Shown here piece after piece: positions 7,993 to 16,721 of a DNA stretch of 61,327 nt. The first letter of the stretch is position 1. The number at the start of each line of letters is the position of its first letter. Source of the stretch: Streptomyces sp. OR43 (GTDB lineage Bacteria; Actinomycetota; Actinomycetes; Streptomycetales; Streptomycetaceae). The translations under genes and the position numbers were made by a program. The stretch covers positions 197,179 to 258,505 of the forward strand of contig NZ_RDBK01000043.1 in the NCBI RefSeq assembly GCF_008042275.1, given 5' to 3'. The notes below the pieces were generated by a model. It ran no database searches, had not been told where the DNA came from, and saw nothing but the letters and a program-made list of their open reading frames with translations.

Positions 7993-9009
7993 TCAGGAGA
8001 CGGCGAGCGGCGCACCGCCCCGCAGCAGCGAGCCGCCCAGCGGGGTCAGCGTGTGCAGGACCGAGCTGCCGTGGCGCAGGGTGTGGACCAGGCCCGCCTC
8101 GCGCAGCACACAGGCGTGCTGGCTGGCCGAGGCGAGGGACACTCCGGCCCGGCGGGCGAGTTCGCTGGTCGTGCAGCCGTCGCCTATGACCCGCAGGACC
8201 GTCGAGCGGGTGTTCCCGAGCAGCCGGCCGAGCCAGGGGCCCGGTTCGGCGAAGACCGGGGCGGCGGCATGGGTCACGGGGTAGACGAGCACCGGCGGGA
8301 GCAGCGGGTCCCGGTAGACGACCGGGGTGCCGCGGCAGAAGAACGACGGCTGGAGGAGCAGTCCGCGGCCGTCCAGGTGGAGTTCCCGGTCGACCGGGTA
8401 GTCCGCCTCCAGTACGGGGGCCCGCCAGCGGATCACGGGCGGGAGCGAGGCGAGCAGTTCCTCGGCGCCGCCGTCCAGGAGCGCGCGGCCACGGAGGGCA
8501 CGGTCGGCCTCGACGCTGGCCTGGATGTGCGGCCAGTACGGCTCGACGGCGGCCCGGTGGTAGGCGCGCAGCACGCCGATGAGCCGGCCCAGGGGCTCCG
8601 CCCGGCCCTCGCCCAGCGCGTCCAGCGCCACGGGCCGGACCGCCTGCCGGGCCGCGCCGCGGCCGCCGGCCGCCGCCTGGGCGCCCAGCACCTCCAGATC
8701 GGCCCGCAGCCGCTCGGGCGGGGTGTCGCGCAGGGCTTCCATTCCGGTGGTGAAGTCCATCGGTTCGGCGCCTTCCCGAGAAGGCGTCAGGAAGTCCGGG
8801 AAATAGCCGCGCGGTGGAACCACGGCGGACAGCAGACGTACTTCACCATTCAACCGTGGTCGCGCTTCCGAACGCCATTTCCCGAACACCGTGGAAGCCC
8901 TCCGGTCCCTCAGCCGGTGAAAGCTGAGAATGGTCTCCCATAACGCGTCCGGCCCGGTGGCCATCCGCACCTTGGAAAGGTCCCACCCGGAGACATGGAT
9001 ACGCAGCAC
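7993..9009 (-). CDS. transcriptional regulator with C-terminal ArsR-type winged helix
   Basis: A 338-aa protein. The last ~80 residues form a winged HTH of ArsR type: LGNTRSTVLRVIGDGCTTSELARRAGVSLASASQHACVLREAGLVHTLRHGSSVLHTLT. The N-terminal ~230 residues are of the kind found in actinobacterial ArsR-like regulators (DUF5937-type architecture, from memory) and may sense a ligand. The start is GTG 9009 with a G-rich stretch upstream. No target operon is adjacent apart from the VOC gene 170 nt downstream on the same strand. Confidence 0.8.
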   Translation of the reverse strand: MLRIHVSGWDLSKVRMATGPDALWETILSFHRLRDRRASTVFGKWRSEARPRLNGEVRLLSAVVPPRGYFPDFLTPSREGAEPMDFTTGMEALRDTPPERLRADLEVLGAQAAAGGRGAARQAVRPVALDALGEGRAEPLGRLIGVLRAYHRAAVEPYWPHIQASVEADRALRGRALLDGGAEELLASLPPVIRWRAPVLEADYPVDRELHLDGRGLLLQPSFFCRGTPVVYRDPLLPPVLVYPVTHAAAPVFAEPGPWLGRLLGNTRSTVLRVIGDGCTTSELARRAGVSLASASQHACVLREAGLVHTLRHGSSVLHTLTPLGGSLLRGGAPLAVS

Positions 9010-9253
9010 CGAACCCCCACCCCTTGCACCTGCAATTGCCCCCGCGTCAGAGTATGCGAAGAGTTACAGCACGTCACCACGGGGTTTCGGCCAGAGGTGA
9101 AACGTCTCGCCCCGACCCACCGTCACCCGAAAGGCTGTACGACGTCGGGTGCGATTCCGAAGCCACCGGAAGAGCGGGTGAAGGCCGTGGGGGGTTTTGC
9201 TCGTTCGGCGGCGGTTGGCGACGGTGCGGCTCCGCACTCGACGGGGGTAAGCC

Positions 9254-9291
9254 GGGTGCGGTCCATGGGTGGGGATCCATGGACCGCACCC
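9254..9291 (-). terminator. 15-bp perfect hairpin, likely terminator
   Basis: GGGTGCGGTCCATGG (9254-9268) is perfectly complementary to CCATGGACCGCACCC (9277-9291) with an 8-nt loop. No U-run follows, as is usual in high-GC actinobacteria. It lies between ppdK and the regulator, both on the minus strand, and may be a backup stop. Confidence 0.6.
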
Positions 9292-9423
9292 CGGTCCCGT
9301 TTCCGGCCCGGCACCGCACCCGGCCTCGTTCCGACTCATCTCTTTGCGCATTAAACGAAGCAATGAAGTGACGCGCACATTACAGAAAGCGCTCACATTC
9401 CTCGTCGGCACGCACCCATGACA

Positions 9424-9458
9424 AGGCGGCGGCACCCCCGCACAGGGTGCCGCCGCCT
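9424..9458 (-). terminator. hairpin terminator downstream of ppdK
   Basis: A 14-bp perfect stem: AGGCGGCGGCACCC (9424-9437) against its complement at 9445-9458, with loop CCGCACA. It lies about 80 nt after the ppdK stop. Confidence 0.75.
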
Positions 9459-9464
9459 CAGGGA

Positions 9465-9522
9465 ATTCCGCGGCCGCCGCCCGACCGTTGAGGGTCGTCC
9501 GGTCCTGCGGCCGCCGCGGAAT
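9465..9522 (-). terminator. second inverted repeat just downstream of ppdK
   Basis: ATTCCGCGGCCGCCGC (9465-9480) pairs with 9507-9522 over 16 positions with one mismatch and a 26-nt loop. It begins 16 nt after the ppdK stop and so may be the primary stop for ppdK transcripts. Confidence 0.5.
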
Positions 9523-9538
9523 CAGTGGCTCTGCCGCC

Positions 9539-12250
9539 TCAGCGGCTGTCGCTGCCCCGCGACTCCGCTGCCGCCCGGCCCGCCTCCAGGCGGGCCACCG
9601 GAATGCGGAAGGGGGAACAGGAGACGTAGTCCAGGCCCACCTCGTGGAAGAAGTGCACCGACTCGGGGTCGCCGCCGTGCTCGCCGCAGACGCCGAGCTT
9701 CAGGTCGGGACGGGTGGCCTTGCCGGCCGCGACCGCGCTGCGTACCAGCGACCCCACGCCGTCCTTGTCGATCGTCTCGAACGGCGACACCCCGAAGATG
9801 CCCTTCTCCAGGTACGCGGTGAAGAACGAGGCCTCCACGTCGTCGCGCGAGAAGCCCCACACCGTCTGCGTCAGGTCGTTGGTGCCGAAGGAGAAGAACT
9901 CCGCGGCCTCGGCGATCTGCCCCGCGGTGAGCGCGGCACGCGGGAGCTCGATCATCGTGCCGATCTTCAGCTTGAGGTTCGTGCCGGTGGCGGCCTGGAC
10001 CTCGGCGATGACCCGGTCGGCCTCCTCGCGGACGATCTCCAGCTCCTGGACCGTACCGACGAGCGGGATCATGATCTCGGCGCGCGGGTCGCCCTTGGCG
10101 TTCTTGCGCTCGGCGGCGGCCTCGGCGATCGCCCGCACCTGCATGGCGAACAGCCCCGGGATGACCAGGCCGAGCCGGACCCCGCGCAGACCGAGCATCG
10201 GGTTCTGCTCGTGCAGCTTGTGCACGGCCTGCAGCAGCCGGAGGTCGTTCTCGTTGGCGTCCTTGCGGGACTCCGCGAGCGCCACCCGGACCGAGAGCTC
10301 GGTGATGTCCGGCAGGAACTCGTGCAGCGGCGGGTCCAGCAGCCGCACGGTCACGGGCAGTCCGTCCATCGCCTCGAAGAGCTCGATGAAGTCGGCCTTC
10401 TGGAGCGGCAGCAGCTGCTCCAGAGCCGTCTCGCGCTCCTGGTCGGTGTCGGCCAGGATCAGCTTCTCGACCATCTCGCGGCGCTCGCCGAGGAACATGT
10501 GCTCGGTGCGGCACAGCCCGATGCCCTGGGCGCCGAACCGGCGGGCCCGCAGGGCGTCCTCCGCGTTGTCCGCGTTGGCCCGCACCCGCAGCCGGCGCAC
10601 CCGGTCCGCGTACGCCATGATCCGGTGCACGGCGGCGACCAGCTCGTCGGCGTCGTCGGCGCCCGCGTGCATCCGGCCCTCGAAGTACTCGACGACCGGC
10701 GACGGTACGACGGGTACCTCGCCGAGGTACACCTTGCCGGTCGAGCCGTCGATGGAGACGACGTCGCCCTCCTCGATGACCCGCCCGCCCACCGTCATCC
10801 GGCGTCGCTTGGTGTCGACCTCCAGGTCCTCGGCGCCGCAGACACAGGTCTTGCCCATGCCGCGGGCGACGACGGCCGCGTGCGAGGTCTTGCCGCCGCG
10901 CGAGGTCAGGATGCCCTCGGCGGCGATCATGCCGTCGAGGTCGTCCGGGTTGGTCTCACGGCGGATGAGGATGACCTTCTCGCCGGAACGGGACCACTTG
11001 ACCGCGGTGTACGAGTCGAAGACGGCCTTGCCGACCGCCGCGCCCGGCGACGCGGCGATGCCACGGCCCAGCCGCTCCGTCTTCGCTTCGTCGTCGAAGC
11101 GCGGGAACATCAGCTGCGCCAGCTGCGCCCCGTTGACGCGCTGGAGCGCCTCGGCCTCGTCGATGAGTCCCTGGTCGACGAGCTGGGTGGCGATCCGGAA
11201 GGCGGCACCGGCGGTGCGCTTGCCCACCCGGGTCTGGAGCATCCACAGCTGGCCGCGCTCGATGGTGAACTCGATGTCGCAGAGGTCCTTGTAGTGGGTC
11301 TCCAGCGTCTCCATGATCTGCATCAGCTGGTCGTACGACTTCTTGTCGATGGACTCCAGCTCGGCGAGCGGCACGGTGTTGCGGATACCCGCGACGACGT
11401 CCTCGCCCTGCGCGTTCTGCAGGTAGTCGCCGTACACGCCCTGGTGGCCGCTGGCGGGGTCACGGGTGAAGGCGACACCGGTGCCGGAGTCCGGGCCGAG
11501 GTTGCCGAAGACCATGGAGCAGACGTTGACGGCGGTGCCGAGGTCGCCGGGGATGCGCTCCTGGCGGCGGTAGAGCTTGGCCCGGTCGGTGTTCCACGAG
11601 TCGAAGACCGCCTTTATGGCCAGGTCCATCTGCTCGCGCGGGTCCTGCGGGAAGTCACGTCCGGCGTCCCGCGTGACGATCTTCTTGAACTGCTTGACCA
11701 GCTTCTTCAGGTCGCCCGCGTCGAGATCCACGTCGACGGTGACGCCCTTGGCCTCCTTGGCGGCCTCCAGCGCCTCCTCGAAGAGGTCGCCGTCGACTCC
11801 GAGGACGGTCTTGCCGAACATCTGGATCAGGCGGCGGTAGGAGTCCCACGCGAACCGCTCGTCGCCGGACTGGGCGACGAGGCCGACGACGGAGGCGTCG
11901 GAGAGGCCGATGTTGAGGACCGTGTCCATCATGCCGGGCATCGAGAACTTGGCGCCCGAGCGGACGGACACCAGCAGCGGGTCGTCGGCCTGGCCGAGCT
12001 TCTTGCCCATCCGCGCCTCAAGGGCGTCGAGGTGCGCACTCACCTCGTCGCGCAGCTCGGCCGGCTCGTCGCCGCTGTCGAGGTAGACCTTGCAGGCCTC
12101 GGTGGTGATGGTGAAACCCGGAGGAACCGGAAGTCCGAGGTTGGTCATCTCGGCGAGGTTGGCACCCTTCCCGCCGAGCAGATCCTTCAGTTCCTTGTTG
12201 CCCTCGGTGAAGTCGTAGACGAACTTCTGAAGGTCTTCGTTTTCCGACAC
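9539..12250 (-). CDS. ppdK: pyruvate, phosphate dikinase
   Basis: A 903-aa cytoplasmic enzyme interconverting pyruvate + ATP + Pi with phosphoenolpyruvate + AMP + PPi. The N-terminal ATP-grasp domain carries GGKGANLAEMTNLGLPVPPGFT and SGAKFSMPGMMDTVLN. The central swivelling domain has the phosphorylated His in GGKTSHAAVVARG (about residue 457). The C-terminal TIM-barrel PEP domain ends with GVCGEHGGDP, with the catalytic Cys at about 855. Length and motif positions match the family. I chose GTG 12250 (VSENEDLQK) with GAGGAG 9 nt upstream; the 34-codon extension does not look like protein. It is monocistronic, bounded by hairpins on the 3' side. Confidence 0.96.
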   Translation of the reverse strand: MSENEDLQKFVYDFTEGNKELKDLLGGKGANLAEMTNLGLPVPPGFTITTEACKVYLDSGDEPAELRDEVSAHLDALEARMGKKLGQADDPLLVSVRSGAKFSMPGMMDTVLNIGLSDASVVGLVAQSGDERFAWDSYRRLIQMFGKTVLGVDGDLFEEALEAAKEAKGVTVDVDLDAGDLKKLVKQFKKIVTRDAGRDFPQDPREQMDLAIKAVFDSWNTDRAKLYRRQERIPGDLGTAVNVCSMVFGNLGPDSGTGVAFTRDPASGHQGVYGDYLQNAQGEDVVAGIRNTVPLAELESIDKKSYDQLMQIMETLETHYKDLCDIEFTIERGQLWMLQTRVGKRTAGAAFRIATQLVDQGLIDEAEALQRVNGAQLAQLMFPRFDDEAKTERLGRGIAASPGAAVGKAVFDSYTAVKWSRSGEKVILIRRETNPDDLDGMIAAEGILTSRGGKTSHAAVVARGMGKTCVCGAEDLEVDTKRRRMTVGGRVIEEGDVVSIDGSTGKVYLGEVPVVPSPVVEYFEGRMHAGADDADELVAAVHRIMAYADRVRRLRVRANADNAEDALRARRFGAQGIGLCRTEHMFLGERREMVEKLILADTDQERETALEQLLPLQKADFIELFEAMDGLPVTVRLLDPPLHEFLPDITELSVRVALAESRKDANENDLRLLQAVHKLHEQNPMLGLRGVRLGLVIPGLFAMQVRAIAEAAAERKNAKGDPRAEIMIPLVGTVQELEIVREEADRVIAEVQAATGTNLKLKIGTMIELPRAALTAGQIAEAAEFFSFGTNDLTQTVWGFSRDDVEASFFTAYLEKGIFGVSPFETIDKDGVGSLVRSAVAAGKATRPDLKLGVCGEHGGDPESVHFFHEVGLDYVSCSPFRIPVARLEAGRAAAESRGSDSR

Positions 12251-12835
12251 GGGTCTCGACTCCTCGACGACGCGGTGGCTGCCCTGACGGCGAGGAACAT
12301 ACCCAGATCGAAGGTGTCTGGGTATGTGCGCTTGCGCGTCGTGCGGCCTCAACCACCCGTCCGCCAGCAGATCGAAAGTGGAGCGCCCTCTAGCCCGATC
12401 GAGCGAAAGTATTCACTTCTTGAATGAATGACCACGCATGGCAACCGGTTCCGACCCCTTTCACCACGCAACGCGATGGAAGCGTCGATCGATCAAAGGA
12501 GAGCCACCTGGCACCCAGTGCCATCATTTGAGAAGTGGACCCCGCGTAAAGGTGCTCATCTGAGCAATGAACCCATCAGGCGTGGCGAGGATCACGCCGG
12601 AAGTGGCGCTCAGATGTCACCATACGGACGCCTCCCAGGCAGCCCTGGGTGACCCATCGGTCACGTGACGCCACGCAGGCAAGGCGGAAGTGACCCATGA
12701 GACACCCCTGACCGGGGAATCCGGCCGGATCTCTTCGATTCCCGCCCGATCCAACGCTCAAATGAGCAGTGGGGGTGATGGGGCACCCGGTGCCCCATCA
12801 CCCCCACGAGGTGTCACTCCGCCCACGGGCGTATC
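12251..12835. other. 585-bp gap between dusB and ppdK with repeated palindromic motif
   Basis: The gap is less GC-rich than its surroundings and contains the dusB terminator (12769-12807) and probably the ppdK promoter. A short palindrome recurs: TGCTCATCTGAGCA (12553-12566), GCTCAAATGAGC (12756-12767) and the half-matching CGCTCAGATGTC (12607-12618). An ATTCA-n5-TGAAT inverted repeat lies near 12412-12426. A 74-codon plus-strand frame at 12428-12652 has no ribosome site and atypical codons, so I do not call it. Confidence 0.5.
12769..12807 (-). terminator. strong hairpin terminator downstream of dusB
   Basis: GTGGGGGTGATGGGGCAC (12769-12786) is perfectly complementary over 18 bp to 12790-12807, with a 3-nt loop (CCG). 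It starts 29 nt after the dusB stop on the minus strand. Confidence 0.85.
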
Positions 12836-13984
12836 TCAGCCGCCCGACGTGTCCAGTTCCGCGTCCGCGCTGACGCCCGCGCAGTCGTACGGGTCCTTCA
12901 GCCAGCCGTCCGGGAGCACGACCCGGTTGTTGCCCGAGGTACGCCCCCGCGGGCCGTCGGCCCCGTCCGGCCAGGGCTGGTCCAGCTCCAGTTCGTGCAG
13001 CTGCGAGCCGAGCTCCTCCAGTGACGAGGTGATCGCCAGCTTCTTGCGCATCTCGGAGCCGACCGCGAAGCCCTTCAGGTACCAGGCCACGTGCTTGCGG
13101 AAGTCGATCACACCGCGGGTCTCGTCGCCGATCCACTCCCCCAGCAGCGTCGCGTGCCGCAGCATCACGTCCGCGACGGTGCGCAGGGAGGGCGCCTGCC
13201 GGGTCTCCGTGCCCTCGAACGCGCTCACCAGGTCGCCGAAGAGCCAGGGACGGCCCAGGCAGCCGCGGCCCACGACCACGCCGTCGCAGCCGGTCTCGCG
13301 CATCATCCGCAGCGCGTCGTCCGCGCACCAGATGTCGCCGTTGCCGAGGACGGGGATCTCGGGGACGTGCTCCTTGAGCCGCGCGATGGCGTCCCAGTCG
13401 GCGGTGCCGCCGTAGTGCTGGGCGGCCGTCCTGCCGTGCAGGGCGACGGCCGTGACGCCTTCCTCGACGGCGATCCGGCCGGCGTCGAGGAAGGTCAGGT
13501 GGTCGTCGTCGATGCCCTTGCGCATCTTGATGGTGACCGGCAGGTCGCCCGCTTGGGAGACCGCCTGGTTGAGGATCGCGCGCAGCAGCGGCCTCTTGTA
13601 CGGGAGCGCCGAGCCGCCGCCCTTACGGGTCACCTTGGGGACCGGGCAGCCGAAGTTCAGGTCGATGTGGTCGGCGAGGTCCTCGTCGACGATCATGCGG
13701 ACGGCCTTGCCGACCGTGACCGGGTCCACTCCGTACAGCTGGATCGAGCGCGGGGTCTCGGTCGCGTCGAAGCGGATGAGCTGCATGGTCTTCTCGTTGC
13801 GCTCGACCAGCGCCCGCGTCGTGATCATCTCGCTGACGAACAGCCCCTTACCGCCCGAGAACTCCCGGCACAGGGTACGGAAGGGCGCGTTGGTGATGCC
13901 GGCCATGGGGGCCAGGACCACCGGCGGCTGCACGGTGTGCGGGCCGATGCGGAGCAGCTGGGGCGAGGGGGCGAGCGTGGTCAT
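12836..13984 (-). CDS. dusB: tRNA-dihydrouridine synthase
   Basis: A 382-aa FMN enzyme that reduces uridines in the tRNA D-loop. The TIM-barrel core starts VVLAPMAGITNAPFRTLCREF. The catalytic Cys is in IDLNFGCPVPKVTRKGGGSAL and the FMN/phosphate site in LHGRTAAQHYGGTADW, VLGNGDIW and GVVVGRGCLGRPW. A C-terminal helical domain follows. The start is ATG 13984 (MTTLAPSPQ). Both a GGGGGA stretch and a GACAAT box (13991-13996, 6 nt from the ATG) precede it, so a leaderless transcript is possible. Divergent from the beta-lactamase gene. Confidence 0.94.
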   Translation of the reverse strand: MTTLAPSPQLLRIGPHTVQPPVVLAPMAGITNAPFRTLCREFSGGKGLFVSEMITTRALVERNEKTMQLIRFDATETPRSIQLYGVDPVTVGKAVRMIVDEDLADHIDLNFGCPVPKVTRKGGGSALPYKRPLLRAILNQAVSQAGDLPVTIKMRKGIDDDHLTFLDAGRIAVEEGVTAVALHGRTAAQHYGGTADWDAIARLKEHVPEIPVLGNGDIWCADDALRMMRETGCDGVVVGRGCLGRPWLFGDLVSAFEGTETRQAPSLRTVADVMLRHATLLGEWIGDETRGVIDFRKHVAWYLKGFAVGSEMRKKLAITSSLEELGSQLHELELDQPWPDGADGPRGRTSGNNRVVLPDGWLKDPYDCAGVSADAELDTSGG

Positions 13985-14109
13985 TCCCCCATTGTCGCGT
14001 ACGCCGGGAACTGCTCCGGTGGCGCGGGCGGCCGGGTGGCGCGGGCCCGCTGTCAGTGCGGGCACGTAGCGTGAGGGCGTCGTTACGGAACCGTTGACCG
14101 AGGGACACG

Positions 14110-15108
14110 ATGATCATGAACCCCACCCGCTCCTCAGGCCGGACCGCGTCCATGACCGCGGCGGCCGGAGCTGCCGAAGCGGCTGGAGCGGCCACCGCGG
14201 CCCCCACCCGTCGCACCCTGCTCTCGCTGGGCGCCGCGGGCGCGGCCGGTGCCCTGCTCGTCGCCGCCGGGCCCTCCCGGGCCGCCGCCCGGACCCGGGG
14301 GCCCGGCTCCGCCCTCGCCCGGCTGCGCGAGCTGGAGCGCGTCCACGGCGCCCGGGTGGGCGCCTTCGCGTACAACGTGGCCACCGGGGCCTTCGTCCGC
14401 CACCGGGCCGATGAGCGGTTTCCCGTGCTCTCCACGTTCAAGACGCTCGCCGCGGCGGCCGTGCTGAGGGATCTGGACCGGGACGGCGAGGTCCTCGGCC
14501 GGCTCGTGCGCTACACGAAGGAGGACTGCGTCCCCGACTCACGGATCACCGACACCCCGGAATGCCTCGCGAGCGGGCTGACCATCGAGCGGCTCTGTGA
14601 AGCGGCGGTCTGTGACAGCGACAACACCGCGGCCAACCTGCTGCTGCGCGAGCTCGGGGGCCCGCGTGCGGTCACCCGTTTCAGCCGCTCGATCGGCGAT
14701 CCGGTGACGCGCCTGGACCGCTGGGAGCCCGATCTCAATTCGGCCGAGCCCGGGCGGCGCACGGACACCACCACCCCGGCCGCAATCGCGCGCGACTACG
14801 CCCGTCTCGTGCTCGGGGACGCGCTGGAAGCCCGCGACCGCCAGCGGCTGACCGGCTGGCTGCTGAACTGCCGGACGAGCGGGACGCGTTTCCGGGCCGG
14901 GCTGCCGCCGGAGTGGACGGTGGCGGACAAGACCGGCGGAGGCTCGTACGGCAGTTGCAACGACGTGGGCATCGCCTGGACACCGGACGGGACCCCGGTG
15001 GTGCTGGCCGTGCTGACGACCAAGCCGGACGGGGACGCGGGGGCGGCCGGGGACCATCCGCTGGTGGCCCGGGCGGCCGAGGCGCTGGCAGCGGAAGTCG
15101 TTAGTTAG
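14110..15108 (+). CDS. class A beta-lactamase (Tat-exported)
   Basis: A 332-aa serine beta-lactamase. It has all four active-site motifs at normal spacing: STFK (Ser about 108), SDN (about 170-172), the omega-loop Glu in EPDLNSAEPG (about 206) and KTGGGSYG (about 274-276). The N-terminus has a long Ala-rich leader with a Tat motif (TRRTLLSLGAAGAAGALLVAAG), so export in folded form is likely. The start is ATG 14110 with GAGGG upstream; ATG 14116 is also in frame. It is 15 nt upstream of an MFS exporter, but the exporter seems to have its own promoter. Enzymes of this type hydrolyse penicillins, and many Streptomyces carry one in the chromosome. Confidence 0.94.
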   Translation: MIMNPTRSSGRTASMTAAAGAAEAAGAATAAPTRRTLLSLGAAGAAGALLVAAGPSRAAARTRGPGSALARLRELERVHGARVGAFAYNVATGAFVRHRADERFPVLSTFKTLAAAAVLRDLDRDGEVLGRLVRYTKEDCVPDSRITDTPECLASGLTIERLCEAAVCDSDNTAANLLLRELGGPRAVTRFSRSIGDPVTRLDRWEPDLNSAEPGRRTDTTTPAAIARDYARLVLGDALEARDRQRLTGWLLNCRTSGTRFRAGLPPEWTVADKTGGGSYGSCNDVGIAWTPDGTPVVLAVLTTKPDGDAGAAGDHPLVARAAEALAAEVVS

Positions 15109-15111
15109 CCG

Positions 15112-15124
15112 TACTATCCATGCA
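15112..15124 (+). promoter_or_regulatory. -10 box placing the start site at the MFS start codon
   Basis: TACTAT (15112-15117) lies 6 nt before ATG 15124 and there is no ribosome site. This spacing would start the mRNA at the A of the ATG (leaderless). A TTAGTTAGC stretch overlaps it. No good -35 is visible. Confidence 0.45.
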
Positions 15125-16629
15125 TGCCTGAGCTCAGCCACCGGCGGCGGATGCTCGTACTGGCGATCTGCTGCATGAGCCTTCTGATCGTCAGCCTCGA
15201 CAACACCGTCCTGAACGTCGCCCTGCCCGCCATGCGCCATGACCTGGACGCGAGCGTCGCAGGGATGCAGTGGACGATCGACGCGTACACGCTCGTCCTT
15301 GCCTCCCTGCTGATGCTCGCGGGCTCAACCGCCGACCGGATCGGCAGACGCAAGGTCTTCATGGCCGGGCTCGTCCTGTTCACCGTGGGCTCGGCGCTCT
15401 GCTCGCTGGCTCCCAGCCTGGAGGCGCTCATCGCGTTCCGGATGGTCCAGGCCGTCGGTGGCTCCATGCTCAACCCGGTGGCGATGTCGATCATCACCAA
15501 CACCTTCACCGACCCCCGCGAACGCGCCCGGGCCATCGGCGTCTGGGGCGCGGTCGTCGGCGTCTCCATGGCGGCGGGACCGGTGGTCGGCGGCCTGCTG
15601 GTCGATTCGGTCGGCTGGCGGTCGATCTTCTGGGTCAACCTGCCGATCGGCATCGCCGCACTGCTGCTGACCTGGCGGTACGTCTCCGAGTCCCGCGCTC
15701 CGAAGGCGCGCCGCCCGGATCCGGTGGGCCAGCTGCTGGTGATCACACTGCTGGGCTCGCTGACGTACGCGATCATCGAGGCGCCGCAGAAAGGCTGGAC
15801 CTCGGCGGAGATCCTGTTCTTCGCCGCGCTCGCTGCGGCCTCCCTGGCCGGCCTGTTGCTGTACGAGCCCCGGCGCACCGACCCGCTGATCGATCTGCGC
15901 TTCTTCCGCAGCGTCCCCTTCAGCGGCGCCACCGTCATCGCGGTCAGCGCTTTCGCCGCCCTCGGCGGTTTCCTCTTCCTCAACACGCTGTATCTCCAGG
16001 ATGTGCGAGGGCTCAGCGCACTCGACGCCGGTCTCTACATGCTGCCGATGGCCGCCGTGGTCTGCGTCCTGTCGCCGTTCTCGGGCCGGCTCGTCGCCAG
16101 TCGCGGACCGCGCATCCCGCTGCTGGTCGCGGGCGTCGCGATCGCGGCGAGCGGGCTGATGTTCGCGGCGTTCGACGCGGAGACCGGGACGGCCTCGATG
16201 TTCACCGCCTATGTGCTGTTCGGCCTGGGCTTCGGCGCCGTGAACGCACCCATCACCAACACCGCCGTCTCCGGCATGCCCCGCTCCCAGGCGGGCGTCG
16301 CCGCGGCGGTCGCCTCGACCAGCCGCCAGATCGGCCAGACGCTGGGCGTCGCCGTGATCGGCGCGGTCCTCGCGGCAGGGGTGGCCGACGCCGGTTCCTC
16401 GTACGGCACCGGGGCGGGGGCGGCGGGCGACTTCGTCGCGGCGGCCAGGACCGCCTGGTGGATCATCACCGGCTGTGGCGTGTGCGTCCTGCTGGTCGGC
16501 ACGGTGAGCAGCGGGCGCTGGGCCCGGGGCACCGCCCGCCGGACCGCGGAACGGCTGGAGGAACCCGCGGTCGCGGGCCCGCCCGGTGCGCCCGTGAGCC
16601 GGTCCCCGGGGACGAACACCAGAGCCTGA
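15124..16629 (+). CDS. DHA2-type MFS drug exporter
   Basis: A 501-aa membrane protein with about 14 transmembrane helices of the drug:proton antiporter-2 family. The N-terminus reads MLVLAICCMSLLIVSLDNTVLNVALPAM, with the TM1 motif D(N)TVLNVALP. The loop-2 motif is ADRIGRRKVFMAGL, and the TM5 antiporter motif C is AVVGVSMAAGPVVGGLLVD. It probably exports hydrophobic or antibiotic compounds; the substrate is unknown. It follows the beta-lactamase gene closely. Its last codons lie inside a ~60-bp tandem repeat. Confidence 0.92.
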   Translation: MPELSHRRRMLVLAICCMSLLIVSLDNTVLNVALPAMRHDLDASVAGMQWTIDAYTLVLASLLMLAGSTADRIGRRKVFMAGLVLFTVGSALCSLAPSLEALIAFRMVQAVGGSMLNPVAMSIITNTFTDPRERARAIGVWGAVVGVSMAAGPVVGGLLVDSVGWRSIFWVNLPIGIAALLLTWRYVSESRAPKARRPDPVGQLLVITLLGSLTYAIIEAPQKGWTSAEILFFAALAAASLAGLLLYEPRRTDPLIDLRFFRSVPFSGATVIAVSAFAALGGFLFLNTLYLQDVRGLSALDAGLYMLPMAAVVCVLSPFSGRLVASRGPRIPLLVAGVAIAASGLMFAAFDAETGTASMFTAYVLFGLGFGAVNAPITNTAVSGMPRSQAGVAAAVASTSRQIGQTLGVAVIGAVLAAGVADAGSSYGTGAGAAGDFVAAARTAWWIITGCGVCVLLVGTVSSGRWARGTARRTAERLEEPAVAGPPGAPVSRSPGTNTRA

Positions 16630-16721
16630 GACCGCTCCCCCTCACTCACGCGCCCGCGAGCCGTCCCGGGGACGAACACCAGGGCCCGCCACCACTCCCC
16701 TCACTCACGCACCCGCGAGCC
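16588..16721. repeat. ~60-bp imperfect tandem repeat across a convergent gene junction
   Basis: Copy 1 (16588-16649) and copy 2 (16650-16708) share GCGCCCGYGAGCC, CCGGGGACGAACACCAG and CTCACTCAC. A third copy begins at 16709 (GCACCCGCGAGCC) inside the 3' end of the XRE gene. The first copy encodes the end of the MFS protein (VSRSPGTNTRA), and each copy ends with sequence matching the stop region of the XRE gene. The array probably arose by duplication of the gene junction. Confidence 0.8.

Larger units (their letters stand above)
9010..9538. other. 529-bp gap between the ArsR-type regulator and ppdK: three hairpins, no gene
   Basis: Both flanking genes are on the minus strand. The stretch holds three strong inverted repeats (9254-9291, 9424-9458, 9465-9522) that look like transcription stops after ppdK. 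Small open frames here on both strands show neither ribosome sites nor the codon bias of real genes in the region, so I call none. Confidence 0.6.

Noticed and set aside
9064..9435. Small ORFs on both strands in the gap after ppdK
   Set aside because: They overlap perfect hairpins and each other, lack ribosome sites and show no protein-like pattern.
9488..12427. 979-codon open frame on the plus strand
   Set aside because: It is antisense to ppdK over its full length. High GC content makes long shadow frames, and the protein is low-complexity with no known domain.
12428..12652. 74-codon plus-strand ORF in the dusB-ppdK gap
   Set aside because: No ribosome site, no recognisable domain and codon use unlike real genes nearby.
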